From Microbacterium natoriense (lineage in GTDB: Bacteria > Actinomycetota > Actinomycetes > Actinomycetales > Microbacteriaceae), in NCBI RefSeq assembly GCF_030816295.1, contig NZ_JAUSXV010000001.1, forward strand, positions 2,294,001 to 2,358,000: a stretch of DNA of 64,000 nt, read 5' to 3'. The notes under the pieces were generated by a model. That model was not told the origin of the DNA and ran no database searches. It saw nothing but the letters and a program-made list of their open reading frames with translations. Of the stretch, positions 8,454-17,814 are shown one piece after another (position 1 is the first letter of the stretch; every line of letters starts with the position of its first letter). A program made the translations under genes and the position numbers.

Positions 8454-9605
8454 GTGCCAGCAGTGAACCTTGGGATGCCGAAGATCCCCGAAGTCCTCGC
8501 CCCTCGTCGCAAGTCCCGTCAGATCAAGGTGGGCAAGGTGCTCGTCGGGGGAGACGCTCCCGTGAGCGTGCAGTCGATGACAACGACGAAGACGACGGAC
8601 ATCAACGGCACCCTCCAGCAGATCGCCGAGCTCACGGCATCGGGGTGCGAGATCGTGCGCGTGGCGGTACCGCATCAGGACGATGCGGACGCGCTCAAGA
8701 TCATCGCGATGAAGAGCCAGATCCCCGTGATCGCCGATATCCACTTCCAGCCGCGGTACATCTACACGGCGATTGATGCCGGATGCGGCGCGGTACGCGT
8801 GAACCCCGGCAACATCCGCGAGTTCGACGGCAACGTCGGCAAGATCGCAGAGGCAGCGAAGGCGGCGGGCGTCTCACTCCGCATCGGTGTGAACGCGGGT
8901 TCCCTGGACAAGAGGATCCTGCAGAAGTACGGCAAGGCCACGGCTGAGGCGCTCGTCGAGAGCGCCGTGTGGGAAGCCTCCCTGTTCGAGGAGCACGACT
9001 TCCACGACTTCAAGATCTCGGTCAAGCACAACGACCCGATCGTCATGGTCAAGGCGTATCGCCAGCTCGCCGAGCGGGGCGACTGGCCCCTGCACCTCGG
9101 CGTCACCGAGGCCGGCCCCGCGTTCCAGGGCACGATCAAGAGCGCCACGGCTTTCGGCATTCTGCTGGGCGAGGGAATCGGCGACACCATCCGCGTCTCG
9201 CTCTCGGCTCCGCCCGTTGAAGAGGTCAAGGTTGGCCACCAGATCCTGCAGTCTCTGAACCTTCGCGAGCGCAAGCTCGAAATCGTGTCGTGCCCGTCGT
9301 GCGGTCGCGCGCAGGTCGACGTGTACACGCTCGCGGAAGACGTCACCGAGGGTCTCAAGGACATGACCGTCCCGCTGCGGGTCGCGGTGATGGGTTGCGT
9401 CGTGAACGGACCCGGCGAGGCGCGCGAAGCCGACCTCGGCGTGGCATCGGGCAACGGCAAGGGCCAGATCTTCGTCAAGGGCGAGGTGATCAAGACGGTA
9501 CCGGAGGCCGACATCGTCGCCACTTTGATCGAAGAGGCGAATCGCATCGCCGCAGAGCTCGGGCCGGATGCTCCACTCGGCACTGCACAGGTCATCACTG
9601 CATGA
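8454..9605 (+). CDS. ispG: 4-hydroxy-3-methylbut-2-enyl diphosphate synthase
   Basis: Seventh step of the MEP pathway: reductive ring opening of MEcPP to HMBPP by a [4Fe-4S] enzyme. The cluster ligands are visible as CPSCGR and the later [11 protein letters not shown] segment (C...E). The TIM-barrel half begins near [11 protein letters not shown]. The 383-residue length fits the two-domain bacterial form. The GTG start has TAGGCT at 8442-8447 six bases upstream. The next gene starts inside the stop codon (ATGA overlap at 9602), so the two are translationally coupled. Confidence 0.95.
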   Translation: MPAVNLGMPKIPEVLAPRRKSRQIKVGKVLVGGDAPVSVQSMTTTKTTDINGTLQQIAELTASGCEIVRVAVPHQDDADALKIIAMKSQIPVIADIHFQPRYIYTAIDAGCGAVRVNPGNIREFDGNVGKIAEAAKAAGVSLRIGVNAGSLDKRILQKYGKATAEALVESAVWEASLFEEHDFHDFKISVKHNDPIVMVKAYRQLAERGDWPLHLGVTEAGPAFQGTIKSATAFGILLGEGIGDTIRVSLSAPPVEEVKVGHQILQSLNLRERKLEIVSCPSCGRAQVDVYTLAEDVTEGLKDMTVPLRVAVMGCVVNGPGEAREADLGVASGNGKGQIFVKGEVIKTVPEADIVATLIEEANRIAAELGPDAPLGTAQVITA

Positions 9606-10210
9606 CGACGATCACGGTCGACGGACTCGGCGAGCGTCACATCGTCGCAGAGCGGGCGACTCTGACCGCCAGGGTGGCGATCGCGCACGCGAAGCGCGAC
9701 CGGTCGATGGAACTCGGAGCCGCCGTGCACGCGCAGATCGCACAGCGCGCGGCAGCCCTGCGAGGTACCGGCGCCGCCACGTGGCATTCGATCGATGTGC
9801 TGACGACGAACGTCCGCGTCTGGACCGACAAGGACGGCAACAAGCATCAGGATCACGTCACGAGCGGGACCGTCCGCATCAAGCTCGCGCGACTCGATCT
9901 CGTCGCCGAGGTCGTCGCGGACCTGAGCGCGATCGGCGCCACGATATCGACCGACTGGGCACTCACCGATGCGACGCGGTCGCGGACGACTCGCGAGCTG
10001 CGTATCGTCGCGGTTCAGGATGCTCGGGCGAAGGCAGACGATTTCGCCTCCGCTCTCAGCACATCCGTGAGCAGGATTGTCACACTGCGTGAGACGGGCG
10101 GTCACGGCATGCCGGCCGCCCGCGGTGCGGCCGGAGGCGCACGGGACGAGCTGACGATTCCCGAGATCACGGTGCGCGTCGCCGTGGTCGGTGAGTTCGA
10201 GACGGCCTGA
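9602..10210 (+). CDS. SIMPL (DUF541) domain protein
   Basis: A 202-residue protein beginning [19 protein letters not shown], the typical SIMPL opening of a beta strand with GxG. The middle ([16 protein letters not shown]) and the end ([14 protein letters not shown]) also match the family layout. No signal peptide is visible, unlike many Gram-negative SIMPL proteins, so it is probably cytoplasmic. The biochemical role of the family is poorly defined. The start overlaps the ispG stop by four bases, indicating coupling with ispG. Confidence 0.75.
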   Translation: MTTITVDGLGERHIVAERATLTARVAIAHAKRDRSMELGAAVHAQIAQRAAALRGTGAATWHSIDVLTTNVRVWTDKDGNKHQDHVTSGTVRIKLARLDLVAEVVADLSAIGATISTDWALTDATRSRTTRELRIVAVQDARAKADDFASALSTSVSRIVTLRETGGHGMPAARGAAGGARDELTIPEITVRVAVVGEFETA

Positions 10211-10235
10211 GCGCCGCCAAGATGATGAGGAGACG

Positions 10236-10571
10236 ATGATGTCCGCACCCGTACTTCCCACGCCCGTCCAGGCCATGGTCGATGCCATCAACACGGCCGA
10301 CACCGAGGCGTTCGTCGCGGCGTTCACTCCCAACGGTTTCGTGACCGACTGGGGCACGGTCAAATCAGGTCCCGACGGAGTCCGCTCCTGGGCCGTCAGC
10401 GACGCCATCGGCGCCGGTGCGCGGATGACCGTGCTGTCCTCCGAGACGGACGGCGACACGACGCACGTGCGATTCGGCTGGTCGAGCCGCGTCTTCAACG
10501 GCGAGTCCGACGGCATCTTCGTCGTCGAAGGCGACAAGGTCGCAAGCTTCACCATCCCGCCTGCGCACTGA
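10236..10571 (+). CDS. SnoaL/NTF2-like domain protein
   Basis: A small (~111 residue) alpha+beta-cone protein. VQAMVDAINTADTEAFVAAF is the usual helix of SnoaL-like polyketide-cyclase/NTF2 folds, followed by strands ending ESDGIFVVEGDKVASFTI. These folds bind small hydrophobic ligands or act as isomerases or cyclases. The substrate cannot be predicted. Two adjacent ATGs (10236, 10239) follow an aggag at 10228-10232, and spacing favours the second. It sits 25 bases after the SIMPL gene in the same direction. Confidence 0.65.
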   Translation: MMSAPVLPTPVQAMVDAINTADTEAFVAAFTPNGFVTDWGTVKSGPDGVRSWAVSDAIGAGARMTVLSSETDGDTTHVRFGWSSRVFNGESDGIFVVEGDKVASFTIPPAH

Positions 10572-10621
10572 GCGCGGTCATCTGTTCGCCGACACCCGTT
10601 CGTGTTCTGTCTAGGAGCTGC

Positions 10622-11488
10622 ATGCCTTCGTCCACTCTCGTGACCTTCGCTGCCGGTGCCCTCGAGGGCAGCGGCAGCGTCCTCCATGTCGTCCCTGGCG
10701 ACGGGGCAAGCGTGATCGTCGTCGACGCGACACCGTTCCACCCCGTCGATCACACCTGGCCCGATCAGCCCGGTGACGCAGGAACGATCTCGAGCGACGA
10801 CGCGAGCGTGGAGATCACGGAAGCCGTGATGGCCGCGATCAGCGACGAGGGAGAGTTCTCCGTCGGTGCCGACATCCCCGTAAAACGCGGAGCCGAGGGG
10901 TGGACATGGCTCGTCGGACATCGTCTGGCCGGTGATGCACCCGAATGGCTCGTTCCCGGCCTCTCAGTCGGCCTGTCGGTCGATGCCGCCCGCCGCGCGG
11001 CTCTCAGCCGTGGACACACTGCGTGTCACCTCGCGTCGCTGGCCCTTGACCTCGCACTCGCGGACCTGTGGCGCAAGGATCCTGGGGTGGACGCTCTCGG
11101 CAACCCCGATTTCGAGGGACGTGCCAACCAGACCAGCCGCATCCACGAAGACGGATCGGTCGACGAGTACCGGCTCGGCAAGAGTCTGCGCCGGGCGGGG
11201 TTCGACACGGAGACCTTCGCAGCCACGCTCTCCGAGCGAGAGGCATCCGTCAACGCGCAGCTCGCCGTCTGGGTTGCTTCGGGTGCGATCAGCAGCATCG
11301 TCACCGATGGGCCGACGATCGTGGACCGCCGCACCTGGGTGTGTGAACTGCCCGATGGCAAAGCCGAGATCCTGTGCGGCGGCACCCATGTGTCGTCTCT
11401 GACGGAGTTCGCATCCATCTCCATCATGCTCGACCTGAGCGACCCTCAGCTGCTGGTGATGACCACGACAGCGGTGCCTGCGGCCTGA
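10622..11488 (+). CDS. AlaX-like alanyl-tRNA editing protein
   Basis: 288-residue protein with the editing-domain zinc ligands of the AlaRS/ThrRS second additional domain: HTACH in the middle (SRGHTACHLASLALDL) and CGGTHV near the C-terminus. The N-terminal TPFHPVDHTWPDQPGD matches the AlaX opening, usually TxFYP..GGQ..D. Such free-standing domains hydrolyse mischarged Ser- or Gly-tRNA(Ala). Here the usual glycine-rich GGQ stretch reads HTWPDQPGD, so specificity may differ. A taggag site precedes the ATG. The gene converges with the Nudix gene, only six bases apart. Confidence 0.7.
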   Translation: MPSSTLVTFAAGALEGSGSVLHVVPGDGASVIVVDATPFHPVDHTWPDQPGDAGTISSDDASVEITEAVMAAISDEGEFSVGADIPVKRGAEGWTWLVGHRLAGDAPEWLVPGLSVGLSVDAARRAALSRGHTACHLASLALDLALADLWRKDPGVDALGNPDFEGRANQTSRIHEDGSVDEYRLGKSLRRAGFDTETFAATLSEREASVNAQLAVWVASGAISSIVTDGPTIVDRRTWVCELPDGKAEILCGGTHVSSLTEFASISIMLDLSDPQLLVMTTTAVPAA

Positions 11489-11494
11489 GGCGCG

Positions 11495-11959
11495 TCAGCG
11501 CTCGGTTCGGTCTGCATCGTCCAGAATGCGGTCGATCCAGACCTCGCGCGGGAGAGTCGCGATCTCGTCTCTTGTGAACCAACGGGCTTCGGACAGCTCG
11601 TCATCCGTGAACGTGAACCGGGATCCGCGCGGAACCGCACAGAGAAATGCGATGGTGATGTAGCTCACCCGATCGCCGTTCGGATAGGCGAAGACGAAGT
11701 CCTCCCCGCCGTAGGCGCCGACGATCGAGCCGACCTGCGGTGCAAGCCCGATCTCCTCGAGGACTTCCCGGGCGACCGCGTCGGCCGGCTCCTCTCCGGG
11801 TTCGATCGCGCCACCGATCGTGCCCCAGACACTCGCCCCTCGGTGCTTGGCGAGAAGGTAGCGATGACCGTCACGGATCACCGCTGTCACTGCGGGGAGC
11901 AGCAGAAGGTCGTGCCCGACGTGAGCGCGAAGCCCTGTGACATACGGCGAGACGGTCAT
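11495..11959 (-). CDS. NUDIX hydrolase
   Basis: 154-residue hydrolase of nucleoside diphosphates linked to another moiety. The Nudix box is intact: G-AIEPG-E-EPADAVA-REVLEEIG. A short N-terminal strand (LLLLPAVTAVIRDG) and a C-terminal ARWFTRDEIATLP complete the small alpha/beta fold. The exact substrate is unknown. The ATG at 11959 is preceded at seven bases by TAGGCT on the minus strand (11972-11967). Confidence 0.85.
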   Translation of the reverse strand: MTVSPYVTGLRAHVGHDLLLLPAVTAVIRDGHRYLLAKHRGASVWGTIGGAIEPGEEPADAVAREVLEEIGLAPQVGSIVGAYGGEDFVFAYPNGDRVSYITIAFLCAVPRGSRFTFTDDELSEARWFTRDEIATLPREVWIDRILDDADRTER

Positions 11960-11984
11960 GCTGCCGAGCCTATGTCGCACGACC

Positions 11985-12836
11985 TCAGATGGATCGCAGC
12001 GCCTCGCGCAGCATCCGATGGCCCTGGGCTTCGAAGTCGAGGTCGCCGATCTGGAAGGCATAGGCGGCGGTCCCGACCGCTTCGCGAAGCTGTTCGATCG
12101 GCCAGAGCAGATCTTCGCGAGGGTCGGATCCATACCCTTCGGCGAATGCGTCTGCGAGATCTGCCCGGTCGCGCCACTGCTGAGCGGCCAGACGGCAGAG
12201 GTCGGTGGACGCAGGGCGATAGGCGAAGCGTCCGAAGTCGATGACGCGCAACCCGCCCCGATCGACGAGCCAGTTCCTCGGCTGCCAGTCCCCATGCGTC
12301 GGGACCACTCGCACTGCGCCTCCATGCCTCTCTGCGAGGAGCCTGCGCACGGCGTTCTCGACCGCCCGTTCGATGCGGTGCGGGCCGTCGAGCCAGGCGA
12401 GTGTGCGGTCGGTGACCCGGCGCTCGTAGTCGGGGTCGAGGCGCCCTGCTCCGGCGTGGAACAGCGCGAGAGCCGCGCCGGCCTGCCGGTGGATGTCGGG
12501 ATCGAACTCGAATGCCGATCCCGCCGCGAGCACGCCGGGCAGGTGGTCGAGGACGATGACGCGCGCATCCCGGTCGGCGTGCCGCAGAGGGGCAGCGAGA
12601 CCGCGGTCGATCAGGGGTGAAGTGGCTCCTTCGTGCGCGTCGATCTCACGACCCAGATGATGGTTGCCGGGGCCGCCGGCTTTGACGATGAGATCGGCGC
12701 CCCGGGCACGCACATGCAGCACGGTGGAGTCGACGATGCCCCACGACAGGTCGTCGATGAGCTCTGGCTCGAGAAGCCATCCACGGACGAGTTCTGCCTG
12801 CCCGGCGGTGAGCAGGTCGCGATCCCACCGGGTCAC
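11985..12836 (-). CDS. Aminoglycoside phosphotransferase-family kinase
   Basis: 283-residue protein-kinase-like fold enzyme. The catalytic loop THGDWQPRNWL (HGD-x4-N) and metal-binding IDFGRF are both present, so it is probably an active small-molecule kinase. Family members phosphorylate aminoglycosides, macrolides, choline or sugars, and nothing here shows which. The GTG start at 12836 overlaps the stop of the upstream RNB ribonuclease by four bases (GTGA), indicating translational coupling. Confidence 0.8.
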   Translation of the reverse strand: MTRWDRDLLTAGQAELVRGWLLEPELIDDLSWGIVDSTVLHVRARGADLIVKAGGPGNHHLGREIDAHEGATSPLIDRGLAAPLRHADRDARVIVLDHLPGVLAAGSAFEFDPDIHRQAGAALALFHAGAGRLDPDYERRVTDRTLAWLDGPHRIERAVENAVRRLLAERHGGAVRVVPTHGDWQPRNWLVDRGGLRVIDFGRFAYRPASTDLCRLAAQQWRDRADLADAFAEGYGSDPREDLLWPIEQLREAVGTAAYAFQIGDLDFEAQGHRMLREALRSI

Positions 12837-14248
12837 GGGACGAGCTCGATCTTCCCCTCGGCGATGTCCACGCTCCGGACCGAGAGACGGACGACGCTGC
12901 CTGCGGCCGTGCCGGCCGGGACGGGAGCGGATGCCGTCACCGCCGGCTCGGCGATCTGCACCGTGGCCCGGTCGTCGCGCACCGCGATCACGGTGGCGTC
13001 GATGGTCGTGCCGACGAAGGGGGTGAGGAGCGCCGCCTCGACGCAGTTGATCGTCGCCGAGTCCAGTTTCGATGCACGCTGTGCGGACTCCTGCATCAGC
13101 GCAGGCAGCTCGTTCAGCGATTCGCGGACCCAGTCGGGGATCTCTTCTCCGCGGGAGATCGCGAGGCAGATCGTCAGAGACCACCGGTCGACCAGCCGAC
13201 GCAGGGGAGCGGTCGTGTGCGCGTAGGGTGCGCCGATCGCGGCCTGCATCGCGTCGGCCGGCGCTGTGCCGTCGAAGACGACATAGCCGGCTCCGCGGAA
13301 CAGGGATGCCGCGGCTTCGAGGATCGGAAGTGTGAGCGGGTCCGCGCGGTCGAGCTCGCGCAGGTAATCGCCGTATCGACCGGTCGTCCACGGACGTCCG
13401 AGCGCGGCGGTCTGATGGCGGAAGGCGTCGAATGACTTCTCATCGGGCTGCGGCATCGTGCGCAGCACGCCGATCTTCGCGTCGAGCATGAGCGAGGCGG
13501 CGGCCATGCCGGTCATCAACGACAGCTGCGCGTTCCAGTCCTCGACCGGGAGCGGCTGGCGTCGCTCGATCGCGTATGCGCCGTCGGGCGCGCGAACGAC
13601 CTCCTCGTCGGGCAGATTCAGGCTGGCCCCTCCTCGCGACTTCTCCTGTTCGATCCGCAGTGCTCCGATCACGGGGAGCAGCGTCACGGCACCGTCGTCG
13701 CCACGATCGAGGGACTCCTGAGCGCTCACGTAGTCCAGCTGCTCGCGCGAGCGGATCAGTGCGCGTTCCAGGCGAAAGGCGGTCACCGCGCCGGCGGAGT
13801 CGAGCGAGAACGTCCAGACGAACGCCGGCCGGTCGACGCCCGGCAGCAGCGACGCGCGGTCCTCGCTCAGGACGGTCGGGTGCAGCGGAATCGTCCCGTC
13901 AGCGGCGTACAGCGTCTGACCGCGTCGGCGCGCCTCGGCATCCACTGCTCCGCCGGGAGCGACGAATGATGGCACATCTGCGATCGCGTAGCGAACGGTG
14001 TAACCGTCACCGTCTCGTTCGAGGTGGAATGCCTGATCGAGGTCTCGCGAGCCTTCAGGATCGAGAGTGGCGAAGGCGATGTCGCGCAGGTCGAGTTCGG
14101 GCTGGCTCGCCGTGGCCTGCTCGGCTTCGGCCAGCACAGCGGTGGGGAACTCGACGGGGGCGTCCAGGTTCACGCGCAAGCCGGAGAGGGCTGCGGCCAG
14201 CTCGGTCTGCGCGGCGGACGGGGCGACATGGGATCGACGCTGGGGCAT
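12833..14248 (-). CDS. RNB-domain exoribonuclease (RNase II/R type)
   Basis: 471-residue 3'-5' exoribonuclease. The RNB active-site signature is visible as TLDPEGSRDLDQAFHLE near residues 60-76, where the Asp residues bind Mg2+. DVPSFVAPGGAVDAEA and HPTVLSEDRASLLPG follow in the usual order. It lacks the N-terminal cold-shock domains of full-length RNase R, and its short C-terminal part may be an S1-like domain, so it is the compact actinobacterial form. The ATG at 14248 is preceded at six bases by TAGGGT (14260-14255). Confidence 0.88.
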   Translation of the reverse strand: MPQRRSHVAPSAAQTELAAALSGLRVNLDAPVEFPTAVLAEAEQATASQPELDLRDIAFATLDPEGSRDLDQAFHLERDGDGYTVRYAIADVPSFVAPGGAVDAEARRRGQTLYAADGTIPLHPTVLSEDRASLLPGVDRPAFVWTFSLDSAGAVTAFRLERALIRSREQLDYVSAQESLDRGDDGAVTLLPVIGALRIEQEKSRGGASLNLPDEEVVRAPDGAYAIERRQPLPVEDWNAQLSLMTGMAAASLMLDAKIGVLRTMPQPDEKSFDAFRHQTAALGRPWTTGRYGDYLRELDRADPLTLPILEAAASLFRGAGYVVFDGTAPADAMQAAIGAPYAHTTAPLRRLVDRWSLTICLAISRGEEIPDWVRESLNELPALMQESAQRASKLDSATINCVEAALLTPFVGTTIDATVIAVRDDRATVQIAEPAVTASAPVPAGTAAGSVVRLSVRSVDIAEGKIELVP

Positions 14249-14344
14249 GCCCCCACCCTAAGCCGATCCGCATGACGGGCCGACGTCCCGGGCGGCGGAC
14301 ACCGCGATCCCGAAGCAGTACGCGGTCGCAGTAGGCTTCGGGTC

Positions 14345-15223
14345 ATGTCCGCCGGAGAAGGCAGCGCAGCGAAGTCGTACACGCGCGCCCGCAGGCAGGC
14401 GATCGTCACAGGGCTCGTCGGTCTGATCGGGATGAGCATCGGCACGCTGATCGTGACTGGGCTGATGGGTGGCTTCTCGCTGGCCTCGCTGGTGCCGCAG
14501 CCGGAGGTGTTGATCTGGGCCGCGGTGGTGGTGCTTCTTCTGCCGTACGTGGGCAGAAGCGATGCACGGCTCGCTTTGGCGGCCGTCGCTGCGGCGCTTC
14601 TGATCGCCGCGGCGACGGCGGTCGTGCAGATCGGTGGACCGGCCGGCGGCGTAGTGCTCTTCGTCGCGGGCTGGAAGGCTTTGACGCTGGGCTGTGCAGC
14701 TGTGCTGGGCTCGATCGCCGGAGTGATTCATGTGCGTCGTCCCGCAAAGGAATTGCTGGTACCGGCGGCCGGGCGACAGGGAGTTGCAGATTCGACGGCG
14801 ACGGGCGGTGGGACCGACCCAGCGGATGATGGCGGAAGACGGCGGCGAGAGCAGCGAGTCGCGCCTGCGATTCTGTTCTGCCTCGTGGTGGGGGTCGCTC
14901 TCTTCTTCGCATTGCCGGTGGGCTGGTTCGGTGTGTACTTCTCGATCTGGGATGTCGCGGAGCCGCCGACGACGGAAGAGGTCGCGCGCTACGAGTGGAC
15001 GGCCGGGCTGGCTATCACCGCGCTGGCGCTGGCCATGGCACTGGCGATCGTGCGCCGACGGGGGGGGCTCATCATCACGTCCGCGGTCGTGCTCGTCTGC
15101 ACGTTCATCGCGGCGTTCGTCTTCCAAGTGCCCGAAGGCCGCTTCATTCCAGACCCGGCACCGGTCGTCCATGACGATCATCCCGTCTGCTACGGAACGA
15201 CGGGCGATTGCCCCGGGGGCTGA
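14345..15223 (+). CDS. Polytopic membrane protein of unknown function
   Basis: 292 residues with about seven hydrophobic helices (for example TGLVGLIGMSIGTLIVTGL, LLIAAATAVVQI, AILFCLVVGVALFFAL). A Ser/Thr/Asp-rich loop lies near residues 145-175, and a short C-terminal tail carries two Cys (PVCYGTTGDCPGG). I recognise no family. A TAGGCT box at 14332-14337 is seven bases before the ATG. It is divergent from the RNB gene and converges with the DUF222 gene. The 94-base gap after it holds at most a weak hairpin near 15228-15252 before a short T-rich stretch. Confidence 0.6.
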   Translation: MSAGEGSAAKSYTRARRQAIVTGLVGLIGMSIGTLIVTGLMGGFSLASLVPQPEVLIWAAVVVLLLPYVGRSDARLALAAVAAALLIAAATAVVQIGGPAGGVVLFVAGWKALTLGCAAVLGSIAGVIHVRRPAKELLVPAAGRQGVADSTATGGGTDPADDGGRRRREQRVAPAILFCLVVGVALFFALPVGWFGVYFSIWDVAEPPTTEEVARYEWTAGLAITALALAMALAIVRRRGGLIITSAVVLVCTFIAAFVFQVPEGRFIPDPAPVVHDDHPVCYGTTGDCPGG

Positions 15224-15317
15224 ACGTCCCCAGGCTGCAGGCGTTCACCGGGGTCTTTTCGTCATAGCCGCCGGGCCGCTCGGATCGCGCACCCCACCTG
15301 CGACGGGCGCGTGGTCA

Positions 15318-16769
15318 TCAGAAGGGCGGGGTGCTGTCGTCTGCGACGACCGTGTTCGGGGGTGGTGGGTGGTCGAGGTAGACCCGTCCTGTGGGGCTGG
15401 TCCAGGCGAAGGTCCCTTCGTGGAGTTGTTCGACGGTCCAGGGGGTCTGGTGTTTGGCGACGTGGTGGCGGCGGCAGAGGTTTCCGAGGTTGTCGGCCCG
15501 GGTCGGGCCGCCGGTCGCGGCATCCTTCGTGTGGTCGATGTCGCATTCTCGGGCGGGATGTCCGCAGCCGGGGAATCGGCAGCGTTGGTCTCTGGCGAGC
15601 AGCCATCGTTTCAGGTCGGCAGAGGGTCGGTACCGGTCTACCGCGGTCACGGCGCCGGTGGCCGGGTGGGTTAACACCCGATCCCATCCGGATGCGGCTG
15701 CGGCCAGGCGGCGGGCGGTGGCCGCGTCGATCGTCGTGCGGCCGTTCAGTTCCGCGGGAGTCGCGCCGGTACCGGAGAGGGTAGCGGCGGGGACGGTGAT
15801 GGTGACCGTCCCGCGGATGTCGGCGAGCAGCCCATCGGGGTCGTGCCCGGCCGGAGTGCCGGAGAGGAGCAGGTCGAGGGCGAGGTCGCATCGGACTTCG
15901 TCCAGACAGCGGGTGTCGCCGGCTGGACGGTCCGGGTCGGTGAGGAGGGTGAGGCCGAGGGCGGTGAGCCGGTCGTGCGCCCCGTGGATGAGCGTGGCGG
16001 GGCCGAATATGCCCAGCATCGCCATCCCGTCGGGGCGGTCCGATGCCCAGACCCGCCGACGCTGTCGGGCGTCACGGTGGCGGGCGTCGAGAGGACGCGG
16101 CTGGAAGCGCTCGGCGACCCGCCGGCCCATCCGGGAGACCCTGTTCGGGGAGGTGGTCTCCGCGAATCGGATCATCTGTTCCGCGTAGGCAGCACGCGAC
16201 CCCTGGTCATCTAGGTACGCGCCCGCGTCTATGATCGCCCGGGTGTGGGCGGCGCTGATCCGTCCCGCGCCCTGCGCCCGCCACACCTGAGGGAACTCCG
16301 ACACGACCGCGGCCGCCTCGCCCATCCGGTGTTGCACGGTCCGGTCGCTGACCCGAAGCGCGGCTGCGAGCTCTGCCGCGACCGCTCGCCCCGCCAGCTC
16401 CACTGCCTCCGCTGCGGTTGACCCCGGCAGGGACGAGTCTTTCGCCGAAGCGCCCGTGGCGGAAGCGGCCGTGGTCGAGGCGTCCGTGGCCGAGGTATCC
16501 ATGGCCGAGGCGGAACCTGCGACGGCGGAGGAAGCGGCGGACATGTTAGTCGACGATGCGCCGGTGCTGTGCACGCCGGTCGCGTCGCCCGCGCAGATGG
16601 CGGCGACTGCATCCTCTCCGATCTCCACCGCGAGCCGAGACCCCAACGCCAGTAGACCGTCCTTGACCGCGAGGAGCTGGCTGATCGTCCGGTCGACATC
16701 GACGAGCATCCCGGTGACCGCGCCCAACGCGCCCACCTGCTCCTCGCTCATCTCGACCAGAACCTTCAT
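15318..16769 (-). CDS. DUF222 / HNH endonuclease-like protein (13E12 family)
   Basis: About 483 residues from MKVLVEMSEEQ. The large DUF222 region is followed by a C-terminal HNH nuclease fold: CRFPGCGHPARECDIDH, then NLGNLCRRHHVAKHQ, which supply the Cys pairs and the H-N-H residues. This is the family known from M. tuberculosis REP13E12 elements and common in many copies in Microbacteriaceae. Residues ~60-115 form a low-complexity Ala/Ser/Thr linker (SAASSAVAGSASAM), an odd insert that may be length-variable. The start at 16769 is preferred over 16802 on family grounds. Function is unproven, and a link to mobile DNA is often suggested. Confidence 0.85.
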   Translation of the reverse strand: MKVLVEMSEEQVGALGAVTGMLVDVDRTISQLLAVKDGLLALGSRLAVEIGEDAVAAICAGDATGVHSTGASSTNMSAASSAVAGSASAMDTSATDASTTAASATGASAKDSSLPGSTAAEAVELAGRAVAAELAAALRVSDRTVQHRMGEAAAVVSEFPQVWRAQGAGRISAAHTRAIIDAGAYLDDQGSRAAYAEQMIRFAETTSPNRVSRMGRRVAERFQPRPLDARHRDARQRRRVWASDRPDGMAMLGIFGPATLIHGAHDRLTALGLTLLTDPDRPAGDTRCLDEVRCDLALDLLLSGTPAGHDPDGLLADIRGTVTITVPAATLSGTGATPAELNGRTTIDAATARRLAAAASGWDRVLTHPATGAVTAVDRYRPSADLKRWLLARDQRCRFPGCGHPARECDIDHTKDAATGGPTRADNLGNLCRRHHVAKHQTPWTVEQLHEGTFAWTSPTGRVYLDHPPPPNTVVADDSTPPF

Positions 16770-16802
16770 ACCCTCATCATGCTCGGGGCCACCGACATTC
16801 AT

Positions 16803-16991
16803 CGCCCAGATCAGAGTCCAAAACGCACCCGAAGATCACGGGGTCGCAACCAACCGAAACCCACCCGTTTCATCTCGCTGTGCTCGCTCAACGACCAACA
16901 CGGGATCTACCCCGTTTCGATCACTGCGCCGCTCGACGACCAAGACAGAAACTCACGCCTGGTCCCCGCAGAAGTGACTAGCGTGGAGGGC
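16803..16991. repeat. Intergenic repeats beside the DUF222 gene
   Basis: The gap contains two diverged copies of a ~28-base stretch, at 16867-16896 (gtttcatctcgctgtgctcg...) and 16914-16941 (gtttcgatcactgcgccgct...). The first also resembles 1821-1850. Both end in acgacc. There is no coding sign. They may be remains of a dispersed element associated with DUF222/HNH genes. Confidence 0.5.
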
Positions 16992-17762
16992 ATGACCACC
17001 GCAGCCAAAGCTCAGACCCTCATCGACCTCTACGACGCCCCCGAGATCCTTCGGGTCGTCAACGTGTGGGACGTCGTCGGCGCCCGCGCCGTCGCAGCGC
17101 TGCCCGAGACCAAGGCGATCGCGACCGCCGGGCACGGCATCGCGGCGTCCTTCGGCTACGACGACGGGAGCACACCTCGCGACGTCATGATCGATATGGT
17201 CGGGCGGATCGCAGCAGCGGTCCGGGTTCCCGTCACAGCCGATCTGGATGACGGCTACGGCGACGCGGGGGAGACCACCCGCCTCGCGATCGCAGCCGGA
17301 GTCGTCGGCGCGAACGTCGAAGACCGGCTGAAGCCGCTCGCCGAATCCGTCGCAGCGGTCGAGGCGATCATCAAGGCTGCAGAGGCTGAAGGCGTGCCCT
17401 TCGCGCTCAACGCGCGCACCGATGCCTTCGTCCGCGGGGGCGGCCGTCCCGTCGAGGAGAGCGTCGCCGACGCGATCCAGCGCGGACGGGCGTTCCTCGA
17501 CGCGGGCGCCACCGCCGTCTTCGTTCCGGGAATCCTCGATGCGAACATCACCCGGCAGCTCGTGGAGGGCATCGGCGAGCGCAAGGTGAGCGTTATCGGT
17601 CTTCCTGGCGCCCTCACGGCCGCAGCGTACGAGGCCCTCGGTGTGGCTCGCATCTCGTACGGCCCTCTTCCTCAGCGCGTCGCGCTGACCGCCCTGCAGG
17701 AGCTCGCCTCCGACCTGTACGGCACAGGTGCGATTCCGGCCGGCCTCCCCGCCCTGAACTGA
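16992..17762 (+). CDS. Isocitrate lyase / PEP mutase family protein
   Basis: 256-residue TIM-barrel enzyme of the PEP mutase/isocitrate lyase superfamily, which makes or breaks C-C or C-P bonds of oxo-acids. The Mg-binding motif DLDDGYGDAG and the NARTDAF strand are present. The isocitrate-lyase signature KKCGH is absent, so it is not a glyoxylate-cycle ICL. Closest named types are carboxyphosphonoenolpyruvate phosphonomutase or oxaloacetate/methylisocitrate-type lyases. The ATG is set by the homology start and a TAGCGT box at 16979-16984, seven bases upstream. Confidence 0.8.
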   Translation: MTTAAKAQTLIDLYDAPEILRVVNVWDVVGARAVAALPETKAIATAGHGIAASFGYDDGSTPRDVMIDMVGRIAAAVRVPVTADLDDGYGDAGETTRLAIAAGVVGANVEDRLKPLAESVAAVEAIIKAAEAEGVPFALNARTDAFVRGGGRPVEESVADAIQRGRAFLDAGATAVFVPGILDANITRQLVEGIGERKVSVIGLPGALTAAAYEALGVARISYGPLPQRVALTALQELASDLYGTGAIPAGLPALN

Positions 17763-17773
17763 CGACGAGAAAT

Positions 17774-17814
17774 CGAGTGACCACGGGCAACTAGAATCGT
17801 CCCGTGGTCACTCG
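17774..17814 (+). promoter_or_regulatory. Perfect inverted repeat containing the proS -10 box and start codon
   Basis: A 14-bp perfect inverted repeat (17774-17787, cgagtgaccacggg, with 17801-17814) flanks a 13-base spacer. The spacer holds TAGAAT (17792-17797), a good -10 box six bases before the proS GTG (17804). The GTG lies inside the right arm. It could be a protein operator covering the promoter, or the left arm could end transcription arriving from upstream. Confidence 0.55.

Noticed and set aside
8762..10921. Open frame of 719 codons on the minus strand
   Set aside because: Runs antisense across ispG, the SIMPL gene and others, ignoring their boundaries.
15224..15317. Terminator after the membrane gene at 14345
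   Set aside because: Only a weak, interrupted hairpin near 15228-15252 could be drawn. Mentioned with the gene but not called.
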